From contig JABTUV010000001.1 in assembly GCA_015075175.1 (NCBI GenBank), positions 744,001-808,000 on the forward strand: DNA of 64,000 bases. Direction: 5' to 3'. Under the pieces are notes generated by a model that saw only the letters and a list, made by a program, of their open reading frames with translations, did no database searches and was not told the origin of the DNA. The translations under genes were made by a program, and so were the position numbers. The DNA is from a bacterium. Its GTDB lineage: Bacteria; Hinthialibacterota; Hinthialibacteria; H5-UNCL2. Below, in pieces: positions 50,689 through 59,810 of this stretch (the stretch's first letter is position 1; each line of letters starts with the position of its first letter).

Positions 50689-51237
50689 GTGTCGGACACA
50701 CGTGAATTCGTTCACACCATCGATGCGCGCGACGTAATTGTCGAGGTGAACGACGCCTGGCGTCAGTTCGCCTGTGAAAGCGACGCCGGCGAACTGCCGG
50801 AGCGCGCGCTCGGAGCGGTGCTGTGGGACCACATCAGCGACTTTGAAACCGTTTATCTTTACCAGGCCATGGTTCGCATCGTGCGCGAGCAGGGCCGGAG
50901 GCTGAAGGCCGACTATCGATGCGATTCCCCCCGCCTTCGCCGATTCCTGTGCATGGAAATCGTTGCCATGCCCGAAAGGGCCGTCCGCTTTGTCAGCCGC
51001 GTGGTCAAGATCGAGGAGCGGGAAGCGGAACCGCTGTTGGATGCGCACGCGGCGCGGGCGGATTGGCTACTGAAGATGTGCAGTTGGTGTCGCAAGGTCC
51101 TGGTCGGCGAGAACGACTGGCGCGAGGTCGAAGAAGCGGTTCGCCTGCTCGGATTTTTTCAGCGTGAACCCCTGCCTGCCATTACCCATTCCATGTGCCC
51201 CGTCTGTTACGAGCGGGTGATGTCTCAGTTGCGATGA
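50689..51237 (+). CDS. PAS-like protein with C-terminal zinc-binding motif
   Basis: The 182-residue product starts at GTG 50689. The N-terminal 120 residues are PAS-like (FVHTIDARDVIVEVNDAWRQ, GAVLWDHISDFETVYLYQAM, VRFVSRVVKI). The C-terminal part has CSWCRKVLVGENDWREVEEA and MCPVCYERVMSQLR: the two CxxC pairs should bind zinc. This PAS plus CxWC/CPxC form is known from short sensory proteins and histidine-kinase inputs in deltaproteobacteria and planctomycetes. No kinase or output domain is present, so it would have to act on another protein. It is 10 bases after pyrG and probably co-transcribed. Confidence 0.65.
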   Translation: MSDTREFVHTIDARDVIVEVNDAWRQFACESDAGELPERALGAVLWDHISDFETVYLYQAMVRIVREQGRRLKADYRCDSPRLRRFLCMEIVAMPERAVRFVSRVVKIEEREAEPLLDAHAARADWLLKMCSWCRKVLVGENDWREVEEAVRLLGFFQREPLPAITHSMCPVCYERVMSQLR

Positions 51238-51270
51238 AAGATTGTGCGGAGGGGCGGAAGAGCGTGATTT

Positions 51271-51298
51271 TTGACTTGACTTCTTTGTTAAATATAAT
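51271..51298 (+). promoter_or_regulatory. Strong sigma70-type promoter of the second pilin-like gene
   Basis: TTGACT at 51271-51276 and a perfect TATAAT at 51293-51298, spacer 16, stand in an AT-rich stretch that is unusual for this sequence. The pilin ATG is at 51340, so the leader would be about 35 bases. Confidence 0.75.
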
Positions 51299-51339
51299 CT
51301 ATTTTTACGCGACCGACTTTGCCCTTCGAGGTATGGATC

Positions 51340-51990
51340 ATGAAGCGCGCCTTCACGCTGATCGAACTTCTGATCGTTGTTGCCATTATTGGCATTCTTG
51401 CTGCAATTGCCGTTCCGAACTTCCTTCATGCCCAGATTCGTGCCAAGATCGCCCGCTCGCTGGCCGACATGCGCAGCATCGGCGTCGCGGTCGAGTGTTT
51501 CCGCGCCGATCACGGTGTGGACCTCCTGGACGTCTGGGATGACGACGACAACGCCGAATGCGAGAAGTACATCGCCATGGGCCTGGGTTACACCGTGCCC
51601 TCCGGCGGCAGTGCGGGTCGCACCCACTGGATGGTCTACAGTCTGATTACCACGCCCGTGGCCTACATCCAGACCGTGCCCCCCGACCGGATGTTCCCGG
51701 AGATCGCCGGCGTTTTCGTGCCCAACCCATACATCTATGTGGACCAAGACGGACACCGCGGCGGCTCCATCAACGACCATAACATCGGCGCCCTGCAGTT
51801 CACCATCGCGCCGACGCGGGGTCTCCTGCCGCTTCAGAACGGCGAGTGGGCCATCCTGGGCGTGGGGCCGGACACCATCATCGAGGAGCTTGCCAACTAC
51901 CAGCGGCGGGGGGTTCCCTACGATCCGTCCAACGGGCTGAAGAGCAAGGGCGACTTGACGGTGCGTTCCTCCGGCGCGGCAAGCATTTGA
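51340..51990 (+). CDS. Type IV pilin-like (pseudopilin) protein
   Basis: The 216-residue product starts at ATG 51340 (MKRAFTLIELLIVVAIIGIL); a TTG start upstream is in frame but has no support. KRA|FTLIELL is the class III signal, and the helix continues AAIAVPNFLHAQIRAKIARS, almost identical to the first pilin's. The globular part has VDLLDVWDDDDNAECEKYIA and ends YDPSNGLKSKGDLTVRSSG, related to the end of the product at 47850-48527. It probably forms part of a pseudopilus or pilus. Its own promoter is the best in the window, and the upstream PAS gene ends 100 bases before it. Confidence 0.87.
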   Translation: MKRAFTLIELLIVVAIIGILAAIAVPNFLHAQIRAKIARSLADMRSIGVAVECFRADHGVDLLDVWDDDDNAECEKYIAMGLGYTVPSGGSAGRTHWMVYSLITTPVAYIQTVPPDRMFPEIAGVFVPNPYIYVDQDGHRGGSINDHNIGALQFTIAPTRGLLPLQNGEWAILGVGPDTIIEELANYQRRGVPYDPSNGLKSKGDLTVRSSGAASI

Positions 51991-52300
51991 GCTTCGAGCC
52001 GCCGGGCGGATTCCGTCGTCATCTTGCTCCCGCTCCCGCCCTTGTTTTGTACGTCATAATCTCACGCATACTATTGTGTCCATTACTGGTGCGGCATGGA
52101 AACCCGGCGGTTGCGCAGCGTGCTGCGCCTGCGCCCAACTTCCCAAGCGAGGTATTTCCCGGCGGCCGCAGCAACTCGCAATCCTTATCAGACTCCGCAC
52201 GTCTCGGCGGGGGCGGGGCAACGGTCCACGAAGGCTCGTCGTGGGGCGGGGAAGGCAAGGATTCGCAGACGATTGAGAGTAGGACTGAGAAGGCGAGACC
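51991..52300. other. Intergenic region between convergent pilin and PPK2 genes
   Basis: I see no gene here. It contains GTTGCGCAGCGTGCTGCGC near 52112-52130, also found near 6453, and GC-rich sequence with no clear terminator. Short open frames in this stretch have no recognisable content. Confidence 0.5.
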
Positions 52301-53146
52301 TCACTCGACCACAATCCGCTCCAAACCCTCCACCGGCGCGGGAAATCTCGGGTCGAGCCGCTCCAGAGTCTCGCGCATGATCATACTCACGGCATAATTG
52401 CGGAACCACTTGTTGTCGGCGGGAATCACGTACCAGGGCGCATGGGGAAGGGAGGTCTTTTCCAACATCGCCTGGTAGGCTTCCTGATAGGCGTCAAAGC
52501 ACTTGCGCTCGACCAGGTCGGCCTCGCTGAACTTCCAGTTCTTGTGCGGCCTCTCCAGCCGCGCCTGCATCCGCCGCTTCTGCTCGTCCTTGGAAATGAT
52601 CAGAAGGAATTTCAAAATAACCGTGCCGGAATCGACCAGGAGGCGCTCGAAGTTGTTGATGTGGGCGTAGCGCGCCTTCCACACCGACTTGGGTGCGAGT
52701 TCATGCACGCGCACCACCAGTACGTCCTCGTAATGGCTGCGATTGAAGCAGACGATCATGCCGTGGCCGGGAGTGTGCATGTGGATGCGCCAGAGGAAGT
52801 CGTGGGCCAGCTCGCGCGGGGTGGGTTTCTTGTAGGAAAAGACCAGCACGCCCTGCGGATTGAGCGGTCCCAACACGTGGCGGATGACGCCGTCCTTGCC
52901 GCCCGCGTCCATCGCCTGCAGGACGACGAGGACGCCGTGTTTGCACTCGGCGTAGAGCCGATACTGGAGTTTTTGCAGGCAGGCGATGTTCTCCCGGAAG
53001 GCGGTTTCGGCCGCCTGCCGGTCCAGGCGCCGTCCGTCGGGACCGCGCGTCTCGGCCGGGTCGAGCCGCGACAGCTGGAAGCGGTCGGCCTTGACCCGCA
53101 ACCACTTGGGATAGAGGTCCTGGATGGCATCGCTCTTTTTCGACAT
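52301..53146 (-). CDS. ppk2: Polyphosphate kinase 2 family protein
   Basis: PPK2 enzymes phosphorylate nucleotides with polyphosphate. The 281-residue product starts at ATG 53146 (MSKKSDAIQDLYPKWLRVKA), nine bases after GGAGG. Motifs are the P-loop-like VLQAMDAGGKDGVIRHVLGP, CFNRSHYEDVLVVRV (Walker B region) and RRMQARLERPHKNWKFSEAD of the lid. These features and the length suit the single-domain PPK2 forms that phosphorylate AMP and ADP. The acceptor specificity cannot be judged. It is single; a repeat hairpin follows its 5' side. Confidence 0.9.
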   Translation of the reverse strand: MSKKSDAIQDLYPKWLRVKADRFQLSRLDPAETRGPDGRRLDRQAAETAFRENIACLQKLQYRLYAECKHGVLVVLQAMDAGGKDGVIRHVLGPLNPQGVLVFSYKKPTPRELAHDFLWRIHMHTPGHGMIVCFNRSHYEDVLVVRVHELAPKSVWKARYAHINNFERLLVDSGTVILKFLLIISKDEQKRRMQARLERPHKNWKFSEADLVERKCFDAYQEAYQAMLEKTSLPHAPWYVIPADNKWFRNYAVSMIMRETLERLDPRFPAPVEGLERIVVE

Positions 53147-53258
53147 CGGAAAGCCTCCAGAGTGAAACGTACCGCGGGGGCGCAGGAGTACCAACTTGCC
53201 GCTCCAACCCGCGCGCAACCGCTCCGGCCAGTCGTCCCGCTTTCGGGGGGAAGAGAGC

Positions 53259-53344
53259 TGTCATTTCGACCGAAGGGAGAAATCTTTCCCGCCGCCGCGA
53301 GTTGAGCGCGAAACAGAAGATTTCTCCCTTCGGTCGAAATGACA
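53259..53344. repeat. TCATTTCGACCGAAGG hairpin upstream of ppk2
   Basis: GCTGTCATTTCGACCGAAGG and its exact complement ending near 53344 enclose about 37 bases. It lies between ppk2 and the GHMP kinase gene, both on the minus strand. Confidence 0.85.
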
Positions 53345-53423
53345 GCTACTCCGCCAAGTGCAAGAAAACGCCTCTGCACTTTGCCGCCGGCATCTGTACC
53401 AGCGCGCGCGGCACGCTGCGCAA

Positions 53424-54422
53424 CTACAGGATGGTGGGCCGGATCACGCGGCAATCCAGCTTGGCTAACTCCAGCGTCAGGCGCCGGAAGGCGGCCTCGT
53501 CGGGATAGGTCCCGACGATGGCGCCGCCGCTGCCGGCGAACTTGGCCGAGGCGCCGGAGGCCCGCCCCGTTTCCACCAGCTCCAGATTGTCGCGCGAAAT
53601 CGGCACGATGCGCCGCCGCAAATCGAAATTGGCGTTCATGATCTCCGCCAGCTCCTCCCGCCGTCCCGCGAGCAGCGCCTCGCGGAAGCGGTCGGTCAGC
53701 GCGGCGAAGCCGCGCATGGCCTCGTGCACCTCGGGATCGCCCCGCTCCCAGCGCCGCCGCAGATCGTTGTGCACGATCTCGGAGACTTCGGCCAGCTTCA
53801 CCTGGTAGGCCAGGTACAGCGGCGGCAGGAGCGCGGGGTCCAGCGGCTGATAGTCGCCGTATCCGTCGCGCTCCAGCTTCTCGCGCGCAAAGTCCATGTA
53901 GACAAGCCCCTCGTACACCTGACAGACGCGGTCCTGAAGGCCGCCGGAGATGCCCAGCTCCTCGCGCTCGGTAGCCAGAATCCAGTTGGGCAGGATCTCG
54001 CGCGGGATGGACACGTCATAGAAACGCATGAGGGCGCGAAAAGCCGCGGTGATGATGGCGGAGCTGCCCGCCAGTCCCACCTGGCGCGGCACGTCGGTCT
54101 CGTACCGCACCGAGAAGTTGCGCCGCGGCAGGTTCACACCCGTCTCGACGCAGTAGTCGTAGAACTTCTTGATCGACGCCTTGACCAGGCGCAACCCGCC
54201 GTAGTAGCCGTTGCGCCGCACGTCGTCGGCCAGTTCCTCCAGCGAGTCGAAGCGCACGTGATCCTCGCCGCTGGGCAGAATCTCCTGCGTGGGCCACTCG
54301 TAGAGCACGATGCGCGCAGAGAAGTCGCGCACGATCACGGCGATGGTCTTGCCGAAATAGCCGTCGGAGGGATTGCCGACCAGGCCCGCGCGGGCGTGGG
54401 CGACGGTTCTAACCATCCTCAT
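53424..54422 (-). CDS. GHMP kinase, glucuronokinase-like
   Basis: The 332-residue product starts at ATG 54422, nine bases after GAGG, and overlaps the end of galU by 14 bases. GHMP features are AHARAGLVGNPSDGYFGKTI at the N-terminus, the phosphate-binding loop PRQVGLAGSSAIITAAFRAL, and ASGASAKFAGSGGAIVGTYP near the C-terminus. The N-terminal NPSDGYFGKTI and the general plan resemble plant and bacterial glucuronokinase, which phosphorylates glucuronic acid to glucuronate 1-phosphate. The coupled galU-like uridylyltransferase would then give UDP-glucuronate or UDP-glucose for glycan synthesis. Other sugar kinases of this superfamily remain possible. Confidence 0.75.
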   Translation of the reverse strand: MRMVRTVAHARAGLVGNPSDGYFGKTIAVIVRDFSARIVLYEWPTQEILPSGEDHVRFDSLEELADDVRRNGYYGGLRLVKASIKKFYDYCVETGVNLPRRNFSVRYETDVPRQVGLAGSSAIITAAFRALMRFYDVSIPREILPNWILATEREELGISGGLQDRVCQVYEGLVYMDFAREKLERDGYGDYQPLDPALLPPLYLAYQVKLAEVSEIVHNDLRRRWERGDPEVHEAMRGFAALTDRFREALLAGRREELAEIMNANFDLRRRIVPISRDNLELVETGRASGASAKFAGSGGAIVGTYPDEAAFRRLTLELAKLDCRVIRPTIL

Positions 54423-55305
54423 GCAGCAGTCCTCGCACGTAATCGCGCAAGCCCGGCCCGTGCACCGGGTCGAACAGCGCGAAATCCATGAAGGCGCGGA
54501 AGTAGCTGTCGAAGTTGCCGATGTCGTAGCGCCGCTCGCCCGGCGGCAGCTTCATGCCCAGGACTCTTTCTCCTCCGCGGATCAGCAGCCGGATGGCGTC
54601 CGTCAACTGGATTTCGCCGCCCTTGCCGGGCCGCGTCTCGCGCACCGCTGCGAAGACGTGGTGGGAAAAGACGTAGCGGGCGGCGATGGCCAGCCGGCTG
54701 GGCGCCTCGGCGGGCGAGGGCTTCTCGATCAAGTCACGAATCACAAAGCTCTCGCCGTCGCTGGGCGCCGTCTCCGGTTCGGCGATGCCGTAGAAGCGCA
54801 CGTCCTCGGGCGGGACCTCCTCGAAGGCCACCACCGCCGCGCAGGTCTCGCTCATGAACACTTCGCACATGCGCGCGATCATGGTGCTGTTGGCGTGGCG
54901 CCCCAGGATGGTGTCGCCCAGCGCGACCACGAACGGCTGCTCGCCGGCGAACTCCTCCGCGTGCAGGACCGCGTCGCCCAGGCCCAGTTGCATCTTCTGG
55001 CGCGTGTAGAAGAAGCGCAGGTTGGCGCGCTCGAACTCCAGCTCCGACAAAAGGTCCTCCTTGGCCGTCTCGCGCAGGTAGCGGATGAGCACGGGATCCA
55101 CGTCGAAGTGGTTCTCGATCGAGTACTTGCTGGGGCCGGTGATAAAGAGAATGCGGGAGAGGCCGTTGCGCTCCAGCTCCTCGACCACGTATTGCACAAC
55201 GGGACGCTTGCCCACGGGCAGCATCTCCTTGGGCTGGCTCTTGGTGGCGGGCAAGAGGCGGGTCCCCAGTCCGGCCACGGGAACCACAGCGTTCTTGATG
55301 GTCAT
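54409..55305 (-). CDS. galU: UTP--glucose-1-phosphate uridylyltransferase
   Basis: The 298-residue product has the GalU signature: AVVPVAGLGTRLLPATKSQP with the nucleotide-binding GxGTR, KEMLPVGKRPVVQYVVEELE, FVVALGDTILG, and GEIQLTDAIRLLI. It makes UDP-glucose from UTP and glucose 1-phosphate, and some relatives accept glucuronate 1-phosphate. GGAGG lies seven bases before ATG 55305. Overlap with the downstream GHMP kinase gene by 14 bases shows translational coupling and suggests one pathway of sugar activation. Confidence 0.92.
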   Translation of the reverse strand: MTIKNAVVPVAGLGTRLLPATKSQPKEMLPVGKRPVVQYVVEELERNGLSRILFITGPSKYSIENHFDVDPVLIRYLRETAKEDLLSELEFERANLRFFYTRQKMQLGLGDAVLHAEEFAGEQPFVVALGDTILGRHANSTMIARMCEVFMSETCAAVVAFEEVPPEDVRFYGIAEPETAPSDGESFVIRDLIEKPSPAEAPSRLAIAARYVFSHHVFAAVRETRPGKGGEIQLTDAIRLLIRGGERVLGMKLPPGERRYDIGNFDSYFRAFMDFALFDPVHGPGLRDYVRGLLHEDG

Positions 55306-55361
55306 GGCAATCCTCCGAATTACCGGGCAGTGTGATGAAGGGAAGGCGGACTGTCAATGAC

Positions 55362-55408
55362 ACATAGGTCTCATGGGACCCATAGGTCCCGTGGATCCTA
55401 CAGGTGTC
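55362..55408 (-). repeat. ATGGGACC-type short repeat after the vWA-gene stop
   Basis: On the minus strand, a few bases after the stop at 55412, the sequence includes GGGACCTATGGGTCCCATGA and GACCTATGTG. It is the fourth copy of the stop-proximal family. Confidence 0.6.
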
Positions 55409-55411
55409 GTC

Positions 55412-57691
55412 CTACGGCAATCCCACCCGCCGGCGGTAGAGCCAGTCCAGCATCATGGCCAGTGCGACGAGGGCGAAGAAGAGCCGGCTGGAGGCCAGCG
55501 GCGCCTCGCCCTCCTCCACGCGCGCGTCCATCTGTCCCGGCAGCAACTCCAGGAGGCGGTCGGCGTCGTTCCATTCCAGATACCGCCCGCCGCTCTGCTC
55601 GGCCAATCCGGCGAGCAGCGGTTGATTGAGGCCCACGGCCACCCGTTCGGCGGCCTGGGCCTCGACAAACAGCGCCTGCCGCGCCTCGTCCACCACCAAC
55701 CCGCCGCGTTTGAGCCGAATCACCAGCTCCATCGCCCCCGTACTCGCCGGCGCCCACGGCAGGTGCAACTCGCGCGCGTCCCCCGACAGCTTGGGCATGG
55801 ACCACGGCTCCACCAACCCCACGGCGGTGCGCACCACGCCCGAAATCGACAAGTCCTCGGGCAGCACTTCGTAACCGTGCACCAGCACGCGGAGGTCAAA
55901 GCGGTCGCCCAGCGTGATGCGGTCTTTGTCCACGAAGATTTGCACGCGCTTGTTCTCCGGGTTGATCGCCCCCGTCGTCATCCACCGGACGGTGTTGCGC
56001 CAGAAGGAGAGATAGGCGACGCGCAGGGGATCGTCGTCGGGCGTCGAGAAAAACCAGCGCCAGGTCTGACCCATGGCCAGAAGCAGCGTGTGGCCCTTGC
56101 CGAACTTCTGATAGTAGAGGATGGGCGTGTCGCCCGCAGGGCCGGCCTTGGCGAGGATGACCGCGTCGGCGTCGGGGCCGGGCAGCTCGTAGGCGTCGCG
56201 CAAGAGCGGCAGGTTGGCCTCCTGGCCGCTGGCGGCCTCGCGCAGGTCGCGGATGAAGGTCAGGAGGGGATGGAACTTGCCGTCCTCGGTGGGTACCAGT
56301 TGCCGTTCCGGTCCTTCCAGGCGCCGTCCCGCGCCGCCGGCGATGAGCGGCAACACCGCGCCCAGCGGCGAGCTGAGGATGCCCTCGCGGGCGTCGAAGG
56401 CGCGCTCGCCCCCCATGATGACCAGGCTCTTCTTCTCCACTTCCACCGCGTGGGCCAATACGCTCCAGTTGCCGTCCGACAAGAGGTCCCGCGGCGTATC
56501 TACGAGCACGATGCAGTCGAAGGGGGTGAACGAGACCTCCAGGGGCGTGCCCTTGCGGATGTAAGCCTCGTCGGCATTGCTGTCGTAACCGGCGCTGCGC
56601 TGAACGAGAAAGACGCCCCGTCCCTGGGCGATCACGGAGAGAACTTGGAAGCGCGGATCGCTGGCGAGCGCATGGTGGAAGAGAAAGCGCTGCTCGTAGC
56701 CGGCGCTGCCGGCCAGGATGAGTATCTTGATGGCCTTCTTGCGCACCTCGATTTCCATCTCGCGCGTGTTGTTGCCGGGCACGGCGTCGCGGGCGGGCAG
56801 GTCGGAGAGCGCGGCGGTGATGCGATAGCGGCCGTCGCGGGCGGCGGTGAAGGTGAACTCCTGACGCGAGGCGCCTTCCCCCTCACCCAGGAGCAGCACG
56901 CGCTCGGCCTCCGGAATCTCCTGCGCGCGTGGCTCTCGATCTTCCAGCGGCCCCTCGACGCTCAGCCGCAGGTTGGCGCGTACTTCGGGAAAGCCGAAGG
57001 CCTGCACGTCCACGCGGATGGGAATCTTCTCGCCGACCATGGGCGCGTCCGGGGCGGAGAGGCGGACGATTTCCACGTCGTGATAGTCCGAGGGCAGGCC
57101 CAGTCCCACCGCCAGGATGGGCGCGGAGGTCGGCAGGCTGCGCGGATCGCGGCCCACGTTGTGCGCGCCGTCGGAGACCAGGACGACGGCGGCGGGGGTG
57201 CGGCCGCCCAGGCTCCCCAGTGCGTGCTCCAGGGCGCCCCCGATGTCGGTCGACTTGCCCGCGACGACCGGCACGGGCGCGTCGTTGTCGGGGTCCAGCG
57301 GCCGCGCAAAAGAAGAGAAGGTGAAGCAGGCGGTCTCGTAACGTTGGGAAAGAGCCGGCCACCAGGCCTGGTAGAGGCGATCCTGGGCGGCCCGCCAGCG
57401 GCTCAAGCCGTCGGGAAGGTCGGCCACGTTCATGCTCTCGGAGGCGTCCAGCAGCACGAGCAGCGGGGCGGGACGCTGCTCTTCCTGTCGCAAGAGCAGC
57501 GTGGGTCGCAGGGCCAGCAGCGCCAGGAGCGCCAAGGGTAAAACGCGCAGCCCGGCCAGCGCGCGTCGCGTGCGGGAGGAATAAAGGCCCGCCAGCCGTC
57601 GCGTGCGCACGAGGACCACGAGCAGTCCCAAGGCCAGGAGTGCGGCCACCCAGGCAGGTGGCGCCATCGGTCGCCACAGAAGCTCAGACAT
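55412..57691 (-). CDS. Membrane protein with vWA and glutamine amidotransferase-like domains
   Basis: The 759-residue product starts at ATG 57691 (MSELLWRPMAPPAWVAALLA), overlapping the preceding gene by eight bases. Two N-terminal helices (WVAALLALGLLVVLVRTRRL, VLPLALLALLALRPTLLL) are followed by a vWA domain (LLVLLDASESMNVADLPDG with MIDAS), a beta domain, a class I glutamine-amidotransferase-like region (IKILILAGSAGYEQRFLFHH, LVIMGGERAFDAREGILSSP) lacking an obvious catalytic Cys, and a C-terminal helix. It is the third gene of the DUF58-BatA-vWA operon, whose homologues accompany MoxR ATPases. It probably acts as a membrane-bound chaperone or assembly factor. Confidence 0.8.
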   Translation of the reverse strand: MSELLWRPMAPPAWVAALLALGLLVVLVRTRRLAGLYSSRTRRALAGLRVLPLALLALLALRPTLLLRQEEQRPAPLLVLLDASESMNVADLPDGLSRWRAAQDRLYQAWWPALSQRYETACFTFSSFARPLDPDNDAPVPVVAGKSTDIGGALEHALGSLGGRTPAAVVLVSDGAHNVGRDPRSLPTSAPILAVGLGLPSDYHDVEIVRLSAPDAPMVGEKIPIRVDVQAFGFPEVRANLRLSVEGPLEDREPRAQEIPEAERVLLLGEGEGASRQEFTFTAARDGRYRITAALSDLPARDAVPGNNTREMEIEVRKKAIKILILAGSAGYEQRFLFHHALASDPRFQVLSVIAQGRGVFLVQRSAGYDSNADEAYIRKGTPLEVSFTPFDCIVLVDTPRDLLSDGNWSVLAHAVEVEKKSLVIMGGERAFDAREGILSSPLGAVLPLIAGGAGRRLEGPERQLVPTEDGKFHPLLTFIRDLREAASGQEANLPLLRDAYELPGPDADAVILAKAGPAGDTPILYYQKFGKGHTLLLAMGQTWRWFFSTPDDDPLRVAYLSFWRNTVRWMTTGAINPENKRVQIFVDKDRITLGDRFDLRVLVHGYEVLPEDLSISGVVRTAVGLVEPWSMPKLSGDARELHLPWAPASTGAMELVIRLKRGGLVVDEARQALFVEAQAAERVAVGLNQPLLAGLAEQSGGRYLEWNDADRLLELLPGQMDARVEEGEAPLASSRLFFALVALAMMLDWLYRRRVGLP

Positions 57692-59810
57692 GGCCGGCCT
57701 CCGCCGCGGGACTCTTGGGCGCGCGCGCCAGGCCCCAGACGCCCGCCAGGGTTTCACCCAACCATACGCAGGCCAGCAGCGCCAACAGCACCGCCTCCAG
57801 CGAGCGTCCGCGCCGGTGCGCGGCGAGGACCGCTTCGGCCTCCGCCTGGTTGGCGATCCAGTCCACGCGATAACCGGCCAGAAGGCGCTGCAACTCGCCG
57901 GGATCGATGCGTGAAAGGTCGCTGTCCATGCGCGAGGCGTTGACGCAGAAGAGGCGCGGCTCCAGAGCGAGGAGCTCGGCGGGTTGGCCGGCGGTGGCGC
58001 GATAGACTCCGGGCTGGCGCAACGCCGCCAGCCGTCCCTCGAACACGCCCGGGCCCGTCTGCGTCAGCGGCACGCGCTCGACTGCGCCCTCGGGATTTTC
58101 CACGTCGATCATCACGTTGGCCACGCCGCGGGCGGCTTCCGCGCGCAACGGCACGTGCTCCCCGACCATGTAGGCCGGAGGTCGTGACGACTGCCCCGCC
58201 GCGCCGGCGATGATCTCGCCCAAGAGCGAAATCCAGAGTTCATCCAATCGGTCTTCGGGGCCGGGAGCGAAGTTGAAAAAGACCAGGCGGCCCTTACCGG
58301 CTACAAGCTCCACGATGGCCGGTCCCCCGCCGCGCAACCGGGCGGCGACGCGGCCGCTCCGGGGAGACTCGGCCCAGCTGTAAGCGACGCCCGCGCCCAG
58401 GCGCAGGGGATCGCCGTTGCGCGCGTCCGTCCACAGGGCAAAAAAGGGGTGCGCGTAGTCCACGCGTTCCAGGCGGGCGGGGCGATTGATGGGTGCGGCG
58501 AGGCGCCCGTTGAAGTAAGGCGCCAGCAGCCGGCTGTTCCAGCTGTCGAGGTCCAGATTGGCCGTTACGAAAAAGAGTGCCAGTCCACCGCGCGCCAGGA
58601 AGGCGTCCAGGCGAGGGCGGAAGCCCGCGTCGGGCAGGCGCACGGCGCCGAAGCAGGCGATGAGGTCGGCGTCGGACCAATCGGCCTCGGGAGGGCGGGC
58701 GGCCACCGGTCGCCGGCCCGCGGCCAGCGCCCCCAGCGCGGCGGCCAGATAGTAACCGCCGCCCAGCCCGCGATTGGCGAGCCGGTCGCCTTCCAGAACC
58801 AGCCAGGGTCGCATGACCGGCGTATCCAGGCTGAAGTACCAGATGTTGTCCTCGCGCAGCGCGTCGTCGGCCAATTGAAACTGCATGACGGGAGGCGCGA
58901 CGGCGCGCGCCTGGACGGTGAAGGGTAGTTCCGTGATGCCCGCCGCAGGCAGATGCACTCGGGCGACCTGCTCGAACTCGGAGAAGAGCCGTGCGCGCAC
59001 CTCCAACATGGCCGGCAGCGCGGCCTGGTAACGTGCCGCGCGCAACCGCAAGTCCACCGTCTCTCCGGGCGCGGGGCGCTCCGGCTCGGCGGACAATCCC
59101 ACGATGGCGGCGTTCTCCGTGCCGTCATAGCCGACGTCGAGGATGTGCAGGTCGATCTCGCGCGTCGCCCCCTCCAAGGGAGATGGCGCGTCCCACGCCG
59201 AGCGCTGCATGTCGGTGATGGGGACGATTTCAGGACGCTTCTCTTTACGCAAAAGGTCGCGGGCGACGGCCAGGCCGCGGTGGTTGTCGGAGCCGACGGG
59301 CAGCGGCGTCAGTTCGGAGAGGCGGCGGACCAGCGAGGTCTTGTCGGTCGTCAGAGCGGGCGTGAGCCGGTTGGGGCGTTCCGAGGTGAGCACGAGTCCG
59401 ACGCGGTCTTCGGGGCGGAGGGAGAAGAGGAAAGCGGCGGCGCGCTCGCGCGCGCGCTCGAAGCGCACCACGCCGCGGTCGCGGGCGGCCATGGAGAGCG
59501 ACTGGTCGATCACGACCACGACCGACGCGCCTCCCAGCTCGGGGGCGACCGCCGTCTCCGCCGTGCGCAGGGTGGGCCGGGCAAAGAAGAGACACAGGAG
59601 CGCCAGGGCCGCGCAGCGCAGGACGAGCAGCACGAGTCGGCGCAGGGCGCTCCGCCGGTTGCGCTGCCGGGCGCCCGCCAGTAGAAAGCGCAGCGAGCTG
59701 TACGGCAAGGGGACCATGCGGCGGCGACGGGAGAGATGCAGGAGGATGGGGACGGCCAGGAGCGCCAGCGCAAAAAGGAAAGAGGGCGCGCCCCAGGCCA
59801 TCGCCGTCAA
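57684..59810 (-). CDS. BatA-domain membrane protein with vWA domain
   Basis: The 708-residue product opens with the BatA double-helix domain (APSFLFALALLAVPILLHLS, VPLPYSSLRFLLAGARQRNR, RLVLLVLRCAALALLCLFFA), then the vWA domain (VVVVIDQSLSMAARDRGVVR) and a long periplasmic part with IACFGAVRLPDAGFRPRLDA and GGPAIVELVAGKGRLVFFNF. A C-terminal helix follows (LEAVLLALLACVWLGETLAG). The ATG overlaps the DUF58 gene stop by four bases, and the end overlaps the next gene. Structure and context match the Bat-type gene clusters of planctomycetes and Bacteroidota. Confidence 0.85.
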   Translation of the reverse strand: MTAMAWGAPSFLFALALLAVPILLHLSRRRRMVPLPYSSLRFLLAGARQRNRRSALRRLVLLVLRCAALALLCLFFARPTLRTAETAVAPELGGASVVVVIDQSLSMAARDRGVVRFERARERAAAFLFSLRPEDRVGLVLTSERPNRLTPALTTDKTSLVRRLSELTPLPVGSDNHRGLAVARDLLRKEKRPEIVPITDMQRSAWDAPSPLEGATREIDLHILDVGYDGTENAAIVGLSAEPERPAPGETVDLRLRAARYQAALPAMLEVRARLFSEFEQVARVHLPAAGITELPFTVQARAVAPPVMQFQLADDALREDNIWYFSLDTPVMRPWLVLEGDRLANRGLGGGYYLAAALGALAAGRRPVAARPPEADWSDADLIACFGAVRLPDAGFRPRLDAFLARGGLALFFVTANLDLDSWNSRLLAPYFNGRLAAPINRPARLERVDYAHPFFALWTDARNGDPLRLGAGVAYSWAESPRSGRVAARLRGGGPAIVELVAGKGRLVFFNFAPGPEDRLDELWISLLGEIIAGAAGQSSRPPAYMVGEHVPLRAEAARGVANVMIDVENPEGAVERVPLTQTGPGVFEGRLAALRQPGVYRATAGQPAELLALEPRLFCVNASRMDSDLSRIDPGELQRLLAGYRVDWIANQAEAEAVLAAHRRGRSLEAVLLALLACVWLGETLAGVWGLARAPKSPAAEAGHV

